Part shown: positions 1 through 10,949 of the stretch, piece by piece
How positions within the stretch are numbered: position 1 is the first letter of the stretch
Layout: the number at the start of each line of letters is the position of its first letter
Source of the DNA: Cyprinodon diabolis
Lineage: Eukaryota; Chordata; Actinopteri; Cyprinodontiformes; Cyprinodontidae
Length of the DNA stretch: 64,000 nucleotides
NCBI GenBank assembly: GCA_030533445.1
Contig: CM060075.1
Coordinates: 39,889,719-39,953,718, forward strand
Direction of reading: 5' to 3'
Translations under genes and position numbers: made by a program
Notes under the pieces: generated by a model
Told to the model about the DNA's origin: nothing
What the model saw: only the letters and a program-made list of their open reading frames with translations
The model's database searches: none

Positions 1-352
1 TAAAAGTACGGTATAAACGTTGTTGTTGTCTGTTTTTTTTTTTTTTTTTTTTTTACAAATAACTACTGTACTGTAGGCCTACTGTAAAATAATAGTTATA
101 AATAAATAAGTAATAATTTTAATCATCAATACGAATGAAGAGTTAATATTGCGGGGATCAGCACCGCCCCGCCGTGACGGATTGGAACGGGAGAAAATGA
201 AAAATGATTATGAAAAAAAATACAAAGTACAGTAGGACAAATAGTGACTGACATGTACAGTATTTCACTGCTCTTTGACGGAGCCGCTGCATCCTGACTC
301 TGAGCTGATTTCACTCAACATACAAAAAGTTTTTCTTAACAGGATTACCAAC
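1..352. other. AT-rich flank, no gene seen
   Basis: AT-rich DNA with an 18-base T tract near 37-54. No coding or repeat structure was recognised. The small open frames here are low-complexity noise. Confidence 0.5.
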
Positions 353-1968
353 TACAGGTGCTGGTCATAAAATTAGAATATCATGAAAAAGTAGATTAAT
401 TTCAGTAATTCCATTTAAAAAGTGAAACTTGTATATTATATTCATACATTACATACAAACTCATATATTTCAGATGTTTATTTTGTTTAATTTTGATGAT
501 TACAAATGACAACAAATGAAAATCTCAAATTCATCATATCAGAAAATTAGAATATTGTGAAAAGGTTCAAAATTGATGGCCCCTGGTGCCACACTCTAAT
601 CAGCTAATTAACTCAAACCACCTGCAAAAGCCTTTAAATGGTCTTTCAGTCTAGTTCTATAGGCTACACAATCATGGGGAAGACTGCTGACTTGACAGTT
701 GTCCAAAAGACGACCATCGACACCTTGCACAAGGAGGGCAAGACACAAAAGGTCATCGCTAAAGAGGCTGGCTGTTCACAGAGCTCAGTGTCCAAGCACA
801 TTAATAGAGAGGCGAAGGGAAGGAAAAGATGTGGTCGAAAAAAGTGTACAAGCAAGAGAGATAACCGCACCCTGGAGAGGATTGTGAAACAAAACCCATT
901 CAAAAATGTGGGGGAGATTCACAAAGAGTGGACTGCAGCTGGAGTGAGTGCTTCAAGAACCAACACACACAGACGTATGAAAGACATGGGTTTCTGCTGT
1001 CGCATTCCTTGTGTCAAGCCACTCTTGAACCACAGACAGCGTCAGAAGCGTCTTGCCTGGGCTAAAGAGAAACAGGACTGGACTGCTGGTGAGTGGTCCA
1101 AAGTCATGTTCTCTGATGAAAGTAAATTTTGCATTTCCTTTGGAAATCAAGGTCCCAGAGTCTGGAGGAAAAGAAGAGAGGCACTTCATCCACGTTGCTT
1201 GAAGTCCAGTGTAAAGTTTCCACAGTCAGTGATGGTTTGGGGTGCCATGTCATCTGCTGGTGTTGGTCCATTGTGTTTTCTGAGGTCCAGGGTCAACGCA
1301 GCCACATACCAGGAAGTTTTAGAGCACTTCATGCTTCCTGCAGCTGACCAACTTTTTGGAGATGCAGATTTCATTTTCCAACAGGACTTGGCACCTGCAC
1401 ACAGTGCCAAAGCTACCAGTACCTGGTTGAAGGACCATGGTATCCCTGTTCTTAATTGGCCAGCAAACTCTCCTGACCTTAACCCCATAGAAAATCTATG
1501 GGGTATTGTGAAGAAGAAGATGCAATACACCAGACCCAACAATTCAGAAGAGCTAAAAGCCACTATTAGAGCAACCTGGGCTATCATAACACCTGAGCAG
1601 TGCCACAGACTGATCGACTCCATGCCACGCCGCATTGCTGCAGTAATACAGGCCAAAGGAGGCCCAACTAAATACTGAGTGCTGTACATGCTCATACTTT
1701 TCATGTTCATACTTTTCAGTTGGCCAACATTTCTATAAATCCTTTGTTTTTATTGGTCTTCAGTAATATTCTAATTTTCTGATATGATGAATTTGAGATT
1801 TTCATTTGTTGTCATTTGTAATCATCAAAATTAAACAAAATAAACATCTGAAATATATGAGTTTGTATGTAATGTATGAATATAATATACAAGTTTCACT
1901 TTTTAAATGGAATTACTGAAATCAATCTAATTTTTCATGATATTCTAATTTTATGACCAGCACCTGTA
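353..1968 (+). mobile_element. Complete Tc1-like transposon with long inverted repeats
   Basis: The element proper is 355-1966 (1,612 bp), flanked by the dinucleotide TA on both sides (353-354 and 1967-1968), the signature of Tc1/mariner insertion. Its ends are inverted repeats of about 202 bp (355-556 and 1765-1966), beginning CAGGTGCTGGTCATAAAATT. They are almost identical to each other; one visible difference near the outer end is an A/T change around 1923. The single gene between them is an open transposase. Near-identical arms plus an unbroken frame suggest a fairly recent insertion. It lies in what is probably the endophilin first intron. Confidence 0.95.
674..1678 (+). CDS. Tc1-like DD34E transposase, open frame
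   Basis: The protein catalyses cut-and-paste transposition of its own element by binding the inverted repeats and cutting the ends. From the ATG at 674 it is 334 aa, the usual Tc1 length; the frame stays open to 638, but MGKTADLTVV is the typical family start. An N-terminal helix-turn-helix (KVIAKEAGCSQSSVSKHI, about residues 26-43) is followed by a basic GRKRCGRKK stretch (about 49-57). The catalytic triad is visible: D148 in MFSDES, D238 in FQQDLAPAH and E273 in [11 protein letters not shown], with exactly 34 residues between the last two. The family normally reads QQDNAPAH, so L at that position is slightly unusual. It ends with the standard AKGGPTKY. No frameshift or stop is seen. Activity is untested. 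Confidence 0.93.
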   Translation: MGKTADLTVVQKTTIDTLHKEGKTQKVIAKEAGCSQSSVSKHINREAKGRKRCGRKKCTSKRDNRTLERIVKQNPFKNVGEIHKEWTAAGVSASRTNTHRRMKDMGFCCRIPCVKPLLNHRQRQKRLAWAKEKQDWTAGEWSKVMFSDESKFCISFGNQGPRVWRKRREALHPRCLKSSVKFPQSVMVWGAMSSAGVGPLCFLRSRVNAATYQEVLEHFMLPAADQLFGDADFIFQQDLAPAHSAKATSTWLKDHGIPVLNWPANSPDLNPIENLWGIVKKKMQYTRPNNSEELKATIRATWAIITPEQCHRLIDSMPRRIAAVIQAKGGPTKY

Positions 1969-3419
1969 TAGCTCTAACAGCAAAGAAAGTACAGAGGATG
2001 CAGTGCAGACACAGTCAAGTCTTGATTTTTGGCTCTGCTTAAGTCTATAGATTTACATTTATTTTGAAATTTCGTTTAAAACAGCTCTAGACAATTTCAT
2101 TTTTTTCATAGCCTTGAAAACAGTAATAAATACATAAAAAAGTAATAAACATATGACTGTATACAGTTCTAACTTTTTTTTTTTTAAAGGCCTATAAACA
2201 TTCTGCAACACAAGAGGAATTACTTCTCTCTTCCGAAGACGAAGTAGGAAATGTCTTGACCAGAAAGAACTTCCTGCCACCTTGGAGGAAAGAACAAATT
2301 ACTCTGTTCCCGTGGAGTATGCACAAGCCTCAAAGCCACTAAAATAGACACTTGTAATTACATTTTGGTACCTGGAATGTGAGTTTCAGATGAAATATAC
2401 TGATTTAAAAATATTCTAGGTGGACTGAGGCCCCTCTGAGCTTTAGGAGGTAAAGCAGAAAGCAAAAGTAAAAACAAAAAATAACCAAAAACAATTTCCT
2501 CATTTGTCATACTTGTCTATAAAGAAAAGTTATTTTAAATATCACAGACAGGCTATTGGAAGAAGCAGTTAAAAAACAAAAGCATCATTAAAACATCCCA
2601 AATGTGAGGTAAAAAGCAGCCAGAACACTTCAGTCATCCAATAAATGTCCTGCTGTAAAGTCAATTATAGTTTATTAGAACAGGGGAATATCTACAGCCT
2701 GCCATTCACTATTACACAGCTGCACTTTCAGATAACAAGTTACAGCTCCATCGTTTCCAGTCGTCTCTTTCTTCCCATCTGGAATGATTTTATTGCCCGT
2801 AATGCCAATTCCTTTGTGTTACAGTCAGGTTTCATAGTCTGCTCCATTTATTTCAACAGCAGGAGGGACGGTTGCATCATCTTTTATTCAGGAAAAAAAA
2901 ACGTGTACTCGTTCTCGGTTAAATGCACAACCAAAAACCTGAACAACTGCAGCTTTAATTAGCCGAGAAAATATGATTTGTCTTGTGGATAGCTGCTCCT
3001 CAGAGGGAAAACGTGAGAGCCAGCAGTCACTCAATTACCCGGCTGAGAGAGAACGGAGCGCCGGCTCGGTGATGGACCGGCCAGTAAATCAGACTGAAAG
3101 ATTTTATCCAGGGAGGGTTGGAGGTTTTGATTTTATGACATTTTGGGTTAAAAAAAATCTATGGAAAAGGGATAAACTAACTCAAGACAGAGAGGGAAAT
3201 AAATATATGAACCTTTTTACGTTTACAACCAGCATTTTCATAGGCAGAGCCTGAAACTGAGTGTTATATATAAATGACAGGAATGTGTCACATTCTGGAT
3301 GATTATAAGCTGTCATGATTAATGGTTAGCTTTTTTTTTTTAAAGGTAGTAGGTGGAGATTGCTGGAAGAAAGTGATATCCTGCAGGTTTTACAGGGAGA
3401 AAATGTGAAAAAGATGTTC
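1969..3419. other. Unassigned non-coding stretch
   Basis: About 1.45 kb with no recognised gene or repeat family. Open frames at 2645-2962 and 2973-3254 show no domain and no splice context. Best read as intronic DNA. Confidence 0.4.
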
Positions 3420-3620
3420 TGTAAAATATATATTTGAGAAAAAGTACCAAAAATATCAGCTAGATTTTGACACAAGACATGGTGCTTAAGTTTCACACAG
3501 CTCTGGACATGGTCCTGAAAAAACACCCACCTTACTATGAAACATGGTGATGACAGCATCATGCTGTGGGGTTATGTTCTTCAACAGGGTAGACAAGAAG
3601 TCGCAACTTGAAATCACAGG
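3420..3620 (+). pseudogene. Tc1-like transposase relic (sense)
   Basis: Around 3535-3575 the sequence reads approximately as MKHGDDSIMLWGY, matching the Tc1 signature KHGGGSIMLWGCF. The upstream part fits a decayed transposase with frameshifts. No terminal repeats are recognised, so this is an old internal fragment. Confidence 0.55.
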
Positions 3621-3731
3621 TTCAGATAAGATTTACCATCAAAGTATTTATTCATCCCTTAGAAAAGCCCAGTCAGACCTCAGTCTCTAGCATAGATGGG
3701 TAGAGTACCTGAAATATTTACTCAAGTACGA

Positions 3732-4247
<516 letters not shown>

Positions 4248-4736
4248 ACTATCTTATATTTTGTTTTACCAAAGTAAAAGTAGGAAGTAGTAATCTAAGA
4301 AATTACTCAAGAGGAAAAACATACTTCATAAAATAGCTTATCGGGGACCTTAAAATTGTTGACTGGTAGATTTAATGTTTAACATGATGAAACCAGACAG
4401 AGTGATGTGCACATTCTGCTATGTTGAATGAATGAATAGGAATTTATTTGTGACAATTTCAAACAGACAATTTGGTAAACAGCAATAAATTAATCAAATA
4501 CACACAAAAAAGACTAGTAAACATCAACCAAACACTTATTTCCAAACTTACTAAATTCACCTTAACATAAACAGAAACAAACCCTCCACCTGATAAACCT
4601 GTTGGTAAATACAGCCACAGAACTAACATTGATTAATGTAAATTACCTGAAAAGGGGTATGATGAAGTAAAAATTATTCATGTTAAAGTCAATATGAATG
4701 TATAACATGATTCTAAAATAACAAATTTTAGATGGT

Positions 4737-5034
4737 TTTCCAACATACACTGGTTAAGATTCGTAGTGATCCAGGTCATAGTCATAAAAAAACAAAAAAG
4801 AAAATTAAAAACAATCCACTGGACTTTGTTTCCAACTTTAAAGACGTTTTTCTTCCCATCCAGGAAGCTTTTACAACTCAAAATATCAGGAATAGCGTTG
4901 AGTTCAAGGTTTTATACAGTAGCCCAATAAAGCCTTTTTTAAACAAAAAACTTGGATGGGAAGCGAAACGTCAAACTTGGAAACAAAGTACTGTAGATTG
5001 TTTTTAATTTTCTTTTTTTGTAATTTCCAACATA
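4737..5034. mobile_element. Penelope-like retroelement fragment, inverted dimer
   Basis: The insertion 4748-5023 is flanked by an 11-bp duplication TTTCCAACATA (4737-4747 and 5024-5034). It holds two copies of one sequence in opposite orientation: minus at about 4748-4890 and plus at about 4930-5020. Each contains a CTTGGATGGGAAGC or CTTCCTGGATGGGAAG core, then (GC)GAAACGTC and TTGGAAACAAAGT. The same core is inserted at 57937-58155. Fish Penelope-like elements carry this kind of 3' sequence, and irregular inverted copies fit that class. The family name is from recall and was not searched. Confidence 0.5.
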
Positions 5035-5157
5035 AATTTGTGAATCTTTACATTTGGTGTGTCAGGAAAGGATATCAAAACGTCTAGCTATAATATCACC
5101 TGTTTGCTTTATTTCCATCTGATCTCTAAGTAAGAGTAGCAATCACTTCATAAATAC

Positions 5158-6520
5158 CTTACTTTCAGTGGCGGCCGGCCCATAGGGGGCGCTGGGGCAC
5201 CGCCCTCCCTGATAAGAAGAGAGAAACGTAAAATATATTTTTAGAAATTAACTCATAAATGTCAGTTTTACTCTCTAGAGTGTGTACTTATAAGCAAAAC
5301 AAATTATATAAACTACATTTCCCTATCTACTGTCATTCATTTGTGGATTTCCACAGACAGACTCCTACCGTCTCTGTCTTGGGGCTGTGATCAGACAGCC
5401 CCACATTTGCAGAGAATCTGTCAATCATGTACTATTGCTAGGTGAATTTAATGGCCAATCAGAACTCAGAACTTTATGGTCTTGGGGCTCTGAAAATACT
5501 GCGCTTTAACAGGCTTCTGCACCCAAGCGCAGGTGCAGACAATTAGAGGGATGATGGCGAACGTAACGAGCGAGATGCAGCTTCCACCAAATTCGGTGAG
5601 ATCCTTATTTATCTACCCGTTTGCCAGAAGAACATCCCTGTTGTAGGGTAGGAAAATTTCATGTCATGGTTATTTTGACTGTGACGAATCCACCTCATCG
5701 CTTAAAACATCCTCTAACTTTGCGCGCCACACACACATTCCGGTTATACTGTGCTTGTGAGGACCAATACACTCGCGCTGAGCCCAGTAGCTCCATTATC
5801 TTAAAACACACAAGCTCTCCTGGTTACCTGCTGGCGTATTGAGGGTGCACACTTAATATTTCAGTGGGGTTAGCCGTGTGTGTGTGTGTGTGTGTTTGGG
5901 GTGTGGGTGTGTACGTGTTTATGCTACGGGGACTTGTCATCTTCAGTCCGGCGGCGTCTTTGCTGGGTTCAAACCCAGTATGGTGTAATTGAATAAGTCA
6001 ATGAATCTGTGTAAAGGAATTAAGTTGTAAAAAATATTTGTTTTTGTATATGAATTGTTTGTGGAGGTAATATATGGACATAACTGATTAATGAGAAGAA
6101 ATCAGAAATAAGAGAGCCTGTAGGGGCTTAAACTATTTAATGAGGGCTGTGGGAAGAAGAGAGGCCATTTCTGTTTTCTGTTTCTTTGTTACATTGCTGG
6201 TAACTGGAGGGAGGCTGAGGCCCAGAGGATCTTGTATATGTTTAGTTTCTTTTGCACCCTGTTTTGAGTTTTTGAGCACAATAAATCACCAACACCGGTA
6301 ACCCGACTGAGCCTGGATTCTTGGAGGCCAAAGAACCCCGTCACAGTGACCCAAATCATCACTGTTACTGTTATTATATAGTAAATTAAATCATTACTGT
6401 TAAAATGTATGTATTGTCCAATTGTTTATTTGAATTCTTATTCCGGATTAGTTTGAGACATACACTAGGCTATATCAGCCCCACCAAAAATATTTTTCAC
6501 CAGCCGCCACTGCTTACTTT
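5158..6520. mobile_element. Non-autonomous hAT element (CAGTGGCGG ends)
   Basis: The element 5166-6512 (1,347 bp) is bounded by a perfect 8-bp duplication CTTACTTT (5158-5165 and 6513-6520). Its ends are CAGTGGCGGCCGG and CCAGCCGCCACTG. It is inserted in the larger hAT element at 3691-6610. Near 5552-5597 there is a short open segment starting ATGATGGCGAACG and ending at a GTGAG that could be a relic of a first exon. A solo LTR occupies the middle. Confidence 0.88.
5675..6350 (+). mobile_element. Solo LTR nested in the hAT element
   Basis: The segment 5680-6345 (666 bp) begins TGTGACG and ends CGTCACA, a 7-bp inverted terminal match with canonical TG...CA ends. An AATAAA polyadenylation signal lies at about 6281. 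Flanks TTGAC (5675-5679) and GTGAC (6346-6350) match at 4 of 5 bases. It includes a short (TG)n run near 5876-5896. No internal retroviral-type genes are present. Confidence 0.6.
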
Positions 6521-6619
6521 AGTAAAAAGTACGTAGTTTGCAGAAGTAATATTTAAGTTACTCAAGTTAAAGGTAACTGATTAAATGTAATTAGTAAGCA
6601 ACCACTGCTGGTCTCTAGA

Positions 6620-6917
6620 TACACTGTAAAAAACTTAATGTAAGTCATTTTTTCCTTAAAATAATTGCATTTTTCTTGAATTGATGAGGTAAGTGAAACA
6701 CTTTGCCAAAGGGAAAAGATAATTACATTTGAAATAAAAAAAAGAAAAACTGCATTGCCTTATTTAATAATTGCCTTATTATTATTTGCATATTATCTAA
6801 TTATCTTATTTTAAGCTTAAACATACTAATTCCATTTGGCGTCTTTTCTTATTTACCTGCTAAAATTAAGGATAAATAAACTAATTTTACTCATTTTCAG
6901 ATCATTTTTGCAGTGTT
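6620..6917. mobile_element. CACTGCAAAAA-type MITE, copy 1
   Basis: The element 6622-6915 (294 bp) has palindromic ends, CACTGTAAAAA and TTTTTGCAGTG, and AT-rich subterminal sequence. Three more copies lie at 13550, 14857 and 34230. It abuts the duplication of the neighbouring hAT element. It is non-coding. Confidence 0.8.
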
Positions 6918-8523
6918 TGCAAAGCTGGTAGGAGGTGGTGTCTGACTGGACTGTCACTGGGTGTCTGTTCCCTTGTGTTTCTATGATGGACTGTTGACGA
7001 TGTAGCGACTCATCCCTACAGGAGAGCAATGAGCCGAATATTTACAACACGGAGTGTGAAGGTAGGAAAACTACCCATGCAAACAGAGAACATGTGCACT
7101 CCATGCAGGAAAACAGGTGGCTTTTAGATACTTTTCTCTCAAAATCACAAAGAAAAACACAACAAAGCAAATAAGGTGATAAAATTTAAAGCCCATATCA
7201 GCTGTTCTTATAGATATATAGGTCATTCACAAGGGATAGTAGCAAAAAGGCAGCGGATATGAAAAAAACTAAAAAATCATGAGCTAATGGAAGACTATGA
7301 ATATTGATTAAAGTAGAAGAGCTGTTTAACTTTGACAGCTTCATATATTTGATCTGAAAGTCAAAGTCAAGACCTTTTCCAGTCAGATTATCTTGCAATA
7401 ATCTTCATGGTTTGGATTATATGTGCATACTGGTGTAACCTAAACAAGATTAAATGCAAATACATATGATCTGTGTGAGATGTTTCGATGCGGAGGATTA
7501 TTTCTCTCCAGTACATTTAATCTTCTGCAGCCTGTGTATTAATATACAAGCACTTAAACAGATCGTCCAGCTGCTGTTTGAGGCCAGTGAGAGAGAATGG
7601 ATTTACAGAGAGGAGGCGTGGGGCAGGACTGAAAAACAGCCCTCTCACTGAAAGATTCGAGATGATACTGTGGGAACGTTTTGGGTTTGCAGAGTTGCCT
7701 CCTATTGATTCTGTGCTTTTGTTATCTGCAACTAACCTCATCCTAAAACCTCCAACTGCAATCAGAACCTGAGCAGTGGATGTCTGCATCAATCAGACAG
7801 GAGGGATTGATCTGGAAGCGGCTTTAATCCAGACATGACAGGAAAAGATTGGATTAGAAGCTGCAAGAAAAGGTTTAAGAGAACAAGCAAAAGCTGAGGG
7901 GCTGGAGAAAATGAGGGATGGGTGAGAATCAAAGCAGGAGACAGAAAGATATAGAGACGACAGGAATGGTGAAACCTGCTGTTTGTAAACAGCCTCATCT
8001 GTTGCATCACAGTTTTCCTGCAAGCTCCGCTGCTCTGCAGCTACGCATTTACTCCCCCAGAGACCACAGTGGGATTCCTGCAGAAGGATTCTGACCAGCT
8101 GCAGTGCAGCAGCCTGATAACATCTCCAACACCTCTCTAAATCAGCTGGATTATCAACACAGCAGAGGAACAACTACAGCACATCAGTGTACATCACAGA
8201 TTACAGATTTTATTACAGGAGGGTGTTTAGACTAAAACCCACTGCAAACAGTGACTAGAGGGATGTTTGACAGATTCTACTCTTTACTGCTGTTACTCTG
8301 GTATTTCAAACAGCTCTTACCTAAATTGCATATAAATATGCCAGATTATAATAGCCCAGCTTTAGTTCCTTTAGAAGGTTAAGTAATAAAATCAGTAAAA
8401 CAATTAAAACAGTAAACTATCATATAGAAACATAAAGGGTCAAAAAATAAAAGTAAAAGCATAGCAACAAAAAACAGAGGATCATAACAGAAACAGGGCG
8501 TCAGGGAACCATATATACTTAGA
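6916..8523. other. Unassigned non-coding stretch
   Basis: About 1.6 kb with no gene. Around 7060-7110, words such as ACATGTGCACTCCATGCAG resemble part of the minus-strand SINE seen at 61129, so a decayed SINE piece is possible. Open frames on both strands at 7500-8170 overlap each other and show no domain. Confidence 0.4.
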
Positions 8524-8780
8524 TCAGGGCTGCAACTAATGATTATTTTGCAAATCGATTAATCTGTTGATTATTTTACGATTAATTGATTAATAATCGA
8601 TTTAGCAAAAAGTTCCTTAAAGAAGAAGTTTTACTAAATTAAAGCAGGTGAAACTATAGTTTTTCTACTCAAGTTCTGAATAGAGCACGTTAACAGGAGA
8701 AATAGCGTTTTTTTATTTTAATCTTGAATGCAAAAGAGAAAGATGCTTGACCAAAGGCACTTTTCCTAAAATGAACTTTA
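8524..8780 (+). mobile_element. hAT MITE fragment (AGGGCTGCAAC family)
   Basis: It starts AGGGCTGCAACTAATGATTA and is clearly related to the complete copy at 23179-23503, sharing the AATCGATTAATCTGTTGATT region and the GTTCCTTAAAGAAG segment. The right terminal repeat is missing, so this copy is truncated. Confidence 0.7.
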
Positions 8781-8848
8781 CATTTACCTCTAGACAGAGT
8801 TCTTCTTGATATATTTGAGATTTTTATTTTTTTCAAATCCTTGTAATA

Positions 8849-9962
8849 GAGAGATTACGGAGCCCCTAAAGGGACATGGAGGGAAAAAATAAACTTTTGC
8901 GAGATCTCGCAATACTTTTGTGAGATCCCGCAAAACTTTTGCAAGATCTTGCAAAAAATAAACTTCTGCGAGATCTCGCAATACTTTTTCGAGATCCCGC
9001 AATACTTTTTCGAGATCTCGCAAAACTATTGCGGGATTTCGCAAAAGTATTGCAAGATCTCGCTAAAAATAAACTTTTGCGAGATCCCGCAAAACTTTTG
9101 TGAGATCTCGCAAAACTATTGCGGGATCTCGCAAAAGTATTGCAAGATCTCGCTAAAAATAAACTTTTGCGAGATCTTGCAAAAAATAAACTTCTGCGAG
9201 ATCTCGCAATACTTTTTCGAGATCCCGCAATACTTTTTCGAGATTGCGCAATACTTTTTCAAGATCTCGCAAAACTATTGCGGGATCTCGCAAAAGTATT
9301 GCAAGATCTCGCTAAAAATAAACTTTTGCGAGATCCCGCAATAGTTTTGCGAGATCTCGCTAAAAATAAACTTTTGCGAGATCCCGCAATAGTTTTGCGA
9401 GATCTCGCTAAAAATAAACTTTTGCGAGATCCCGCAAAACTTTTGCGAGATCTTGCAAAAAATAAACTTCTGCGAGATCCCGCAATACTTTTGCGAGATC
9501 CCGCAATACTTTTGCGAGATCCCGCAATACTTTTGCGAGATCCCGCAATACTTTTTCGAGATTGCGCAATACTTTTTCGAGATTGCGCAATACTTTTTCG
9601 AGATCCCGCAAAACTTTTTCAAGATCTCGCAAAACTATTGCGGGATCTCGCAAAAGTATTGCAAGATCTCGCTAAAAATAAACTTTTGCGAGATCCCGCA
9701 AAACTTTTGCGAGATCTCGCAAAACTATTGCGGGATCTCGCAAAACTATTGCAAGATCTCGCTAAAAATAAACTTTTGCGAGATCCCGCAAAACTTTTGC
9801 GAGATCTTGCAAAACTATTGCGGGATCTCGCAAAAGTATTGCAAGATCTCGCTAAAAATAAACTTTTGCGAGATCCCGCAGAACTATTGCGAGATCTCGC
9901 AGAACTATTGCGGGATCTCTCTTTTTCCCCTCCATGTCCCTTTAAGGGCTCCGTGAGAGGGT
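8849..9962. mobile_element. Terminal-repeat element filled with palindromic repeats
   Basis: The inverted ends are ACGGAGCCCCTAAAGGGACA (from 8857) and its near-complement ending GGGCTCCGT at 9954. They run for about 30 bp through ACATGGAGGG. The flanks GAGAGATT and GAGAGGGT (8849-8856, 9955-9962) match at 6 of 8 bases, compatible with an old 8-bp duplication. The interior is almost wholly the palindromic array annotated separately. Classification beyond a DNA transposon is not supported. Confidence 0.7.
8886..9921. repeat. Palindromic GCGAGATCTCGC minisatellite array
   Basis: About 1 kb of tandem units near 21 bp, of the form aaaactTTTGCGAGATCTCGC with variants GCGGGATCTCGC, GCAAGATCTCGC and GCGAGATCCCGC, interspersed with AATAAACTTTTGCGAGATC. 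Because the unit is a multiple of three, both strands give long repetitive open frames (LRDLAK or EISQNYCG type) that are artefacts. The palindromic cores could pair with each other over long distances. Confidence 0.93.
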
Positions 9963-10281
9963 GCTTAGCTATTGAAGATTTTGTAAATCAAAATAGCATA
10001 AATGTTCTTAATATGTTGTCAAAGTTTAACTTTGACAGTGAAGGTATGTTTTTGGTTTATCATCTACTACTTTCAGAGTTTTTCTATAAACTATTTCTAT
10101 CGGCTTTGGTTTCTCTAAATATAGAACCAAAGTGCAGAACCCTGAAGTTTTAAAGCATTACTCTAAAGATTTCATTTGCTGCAAAATTTAAGGAAGGAAA
10201 GATGGAAGGATCCTTTGAAATTACTCAGTGATTTCTGGATAAATGCATGGATGCATTGATGGACGGAATACTTATTATACG

Positions 10282-10313
<32 letters not shown>

Positions 10314-10949
10314 AAGCACTATAACATGTATAACGATGCATGAATCTCAGTTGCACAGACAATTGCTATCATAGATCCTTCCTCAAAGCAGCTGTTCGAC
10401 CATCACTGCTCCTGAAAAGAGCAATAAATGTCCACATCTCTGCTGCTTTTGCAGTTTTATATTATCGTTTTTATGCAAAACTATGCATGTACCTTTTGTG
10501 TTGTTTTTAAAATCCATTTTTTTTTTTTTTTTTTTTTTAAATAGTTATATATTTTTTATAGTTATATATTCCAGAAATGGTAGCATTTTCTCCACAAACA
10601 GGTTTAAATTAGAGGCAACTGGACCTTCGCACAACTTTAGACATGAACAAGATGATAGAGAATTTGCACAGGCATTCAATTTTTTTTTTTCTTATGCTCT
10701 AAGATTTGCCCCTATTGTACAATCACTGGTTGTTTTTTTTCTTTTTTTAATGTTTTTAACCTTTATGTGAATCTGCATGCTTCAAATTGTCTGCTGGTTC
10801 ATCCGGATTTCTTTCCCTTAAGACAATACGGGATGTTTCTATTCTATTCTAGTCATCCGGCCAATCCAAGTGGCAAAATCAAGTGATTAAACATAACATT
10901 TTAAAGTGTCTTTTCCTGTAAAAAAAACTAACTTTAACCTGCACATTAG
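9963..10949. other. Low-complexity stretch, no gene
   Basis: AT-rich DNA with long T tracts at about 10281-10308 and 10518-10538. The open frame at 10483-10770 is T-tract driven. Nothing else is recognised. Confidence 0.5.

Noticed and set aside
1186..1710. 174-codon minus-strand frame
   Set aside because: Antisense shadow of the Tc1 transposase at 674-1678.
9119..10153. 344-codon open frame of LRDLAK repeats, and similar frames on the minus strand
   Set aside because: By-product of 21-bp tandem units; both strands and several frames are open at once.
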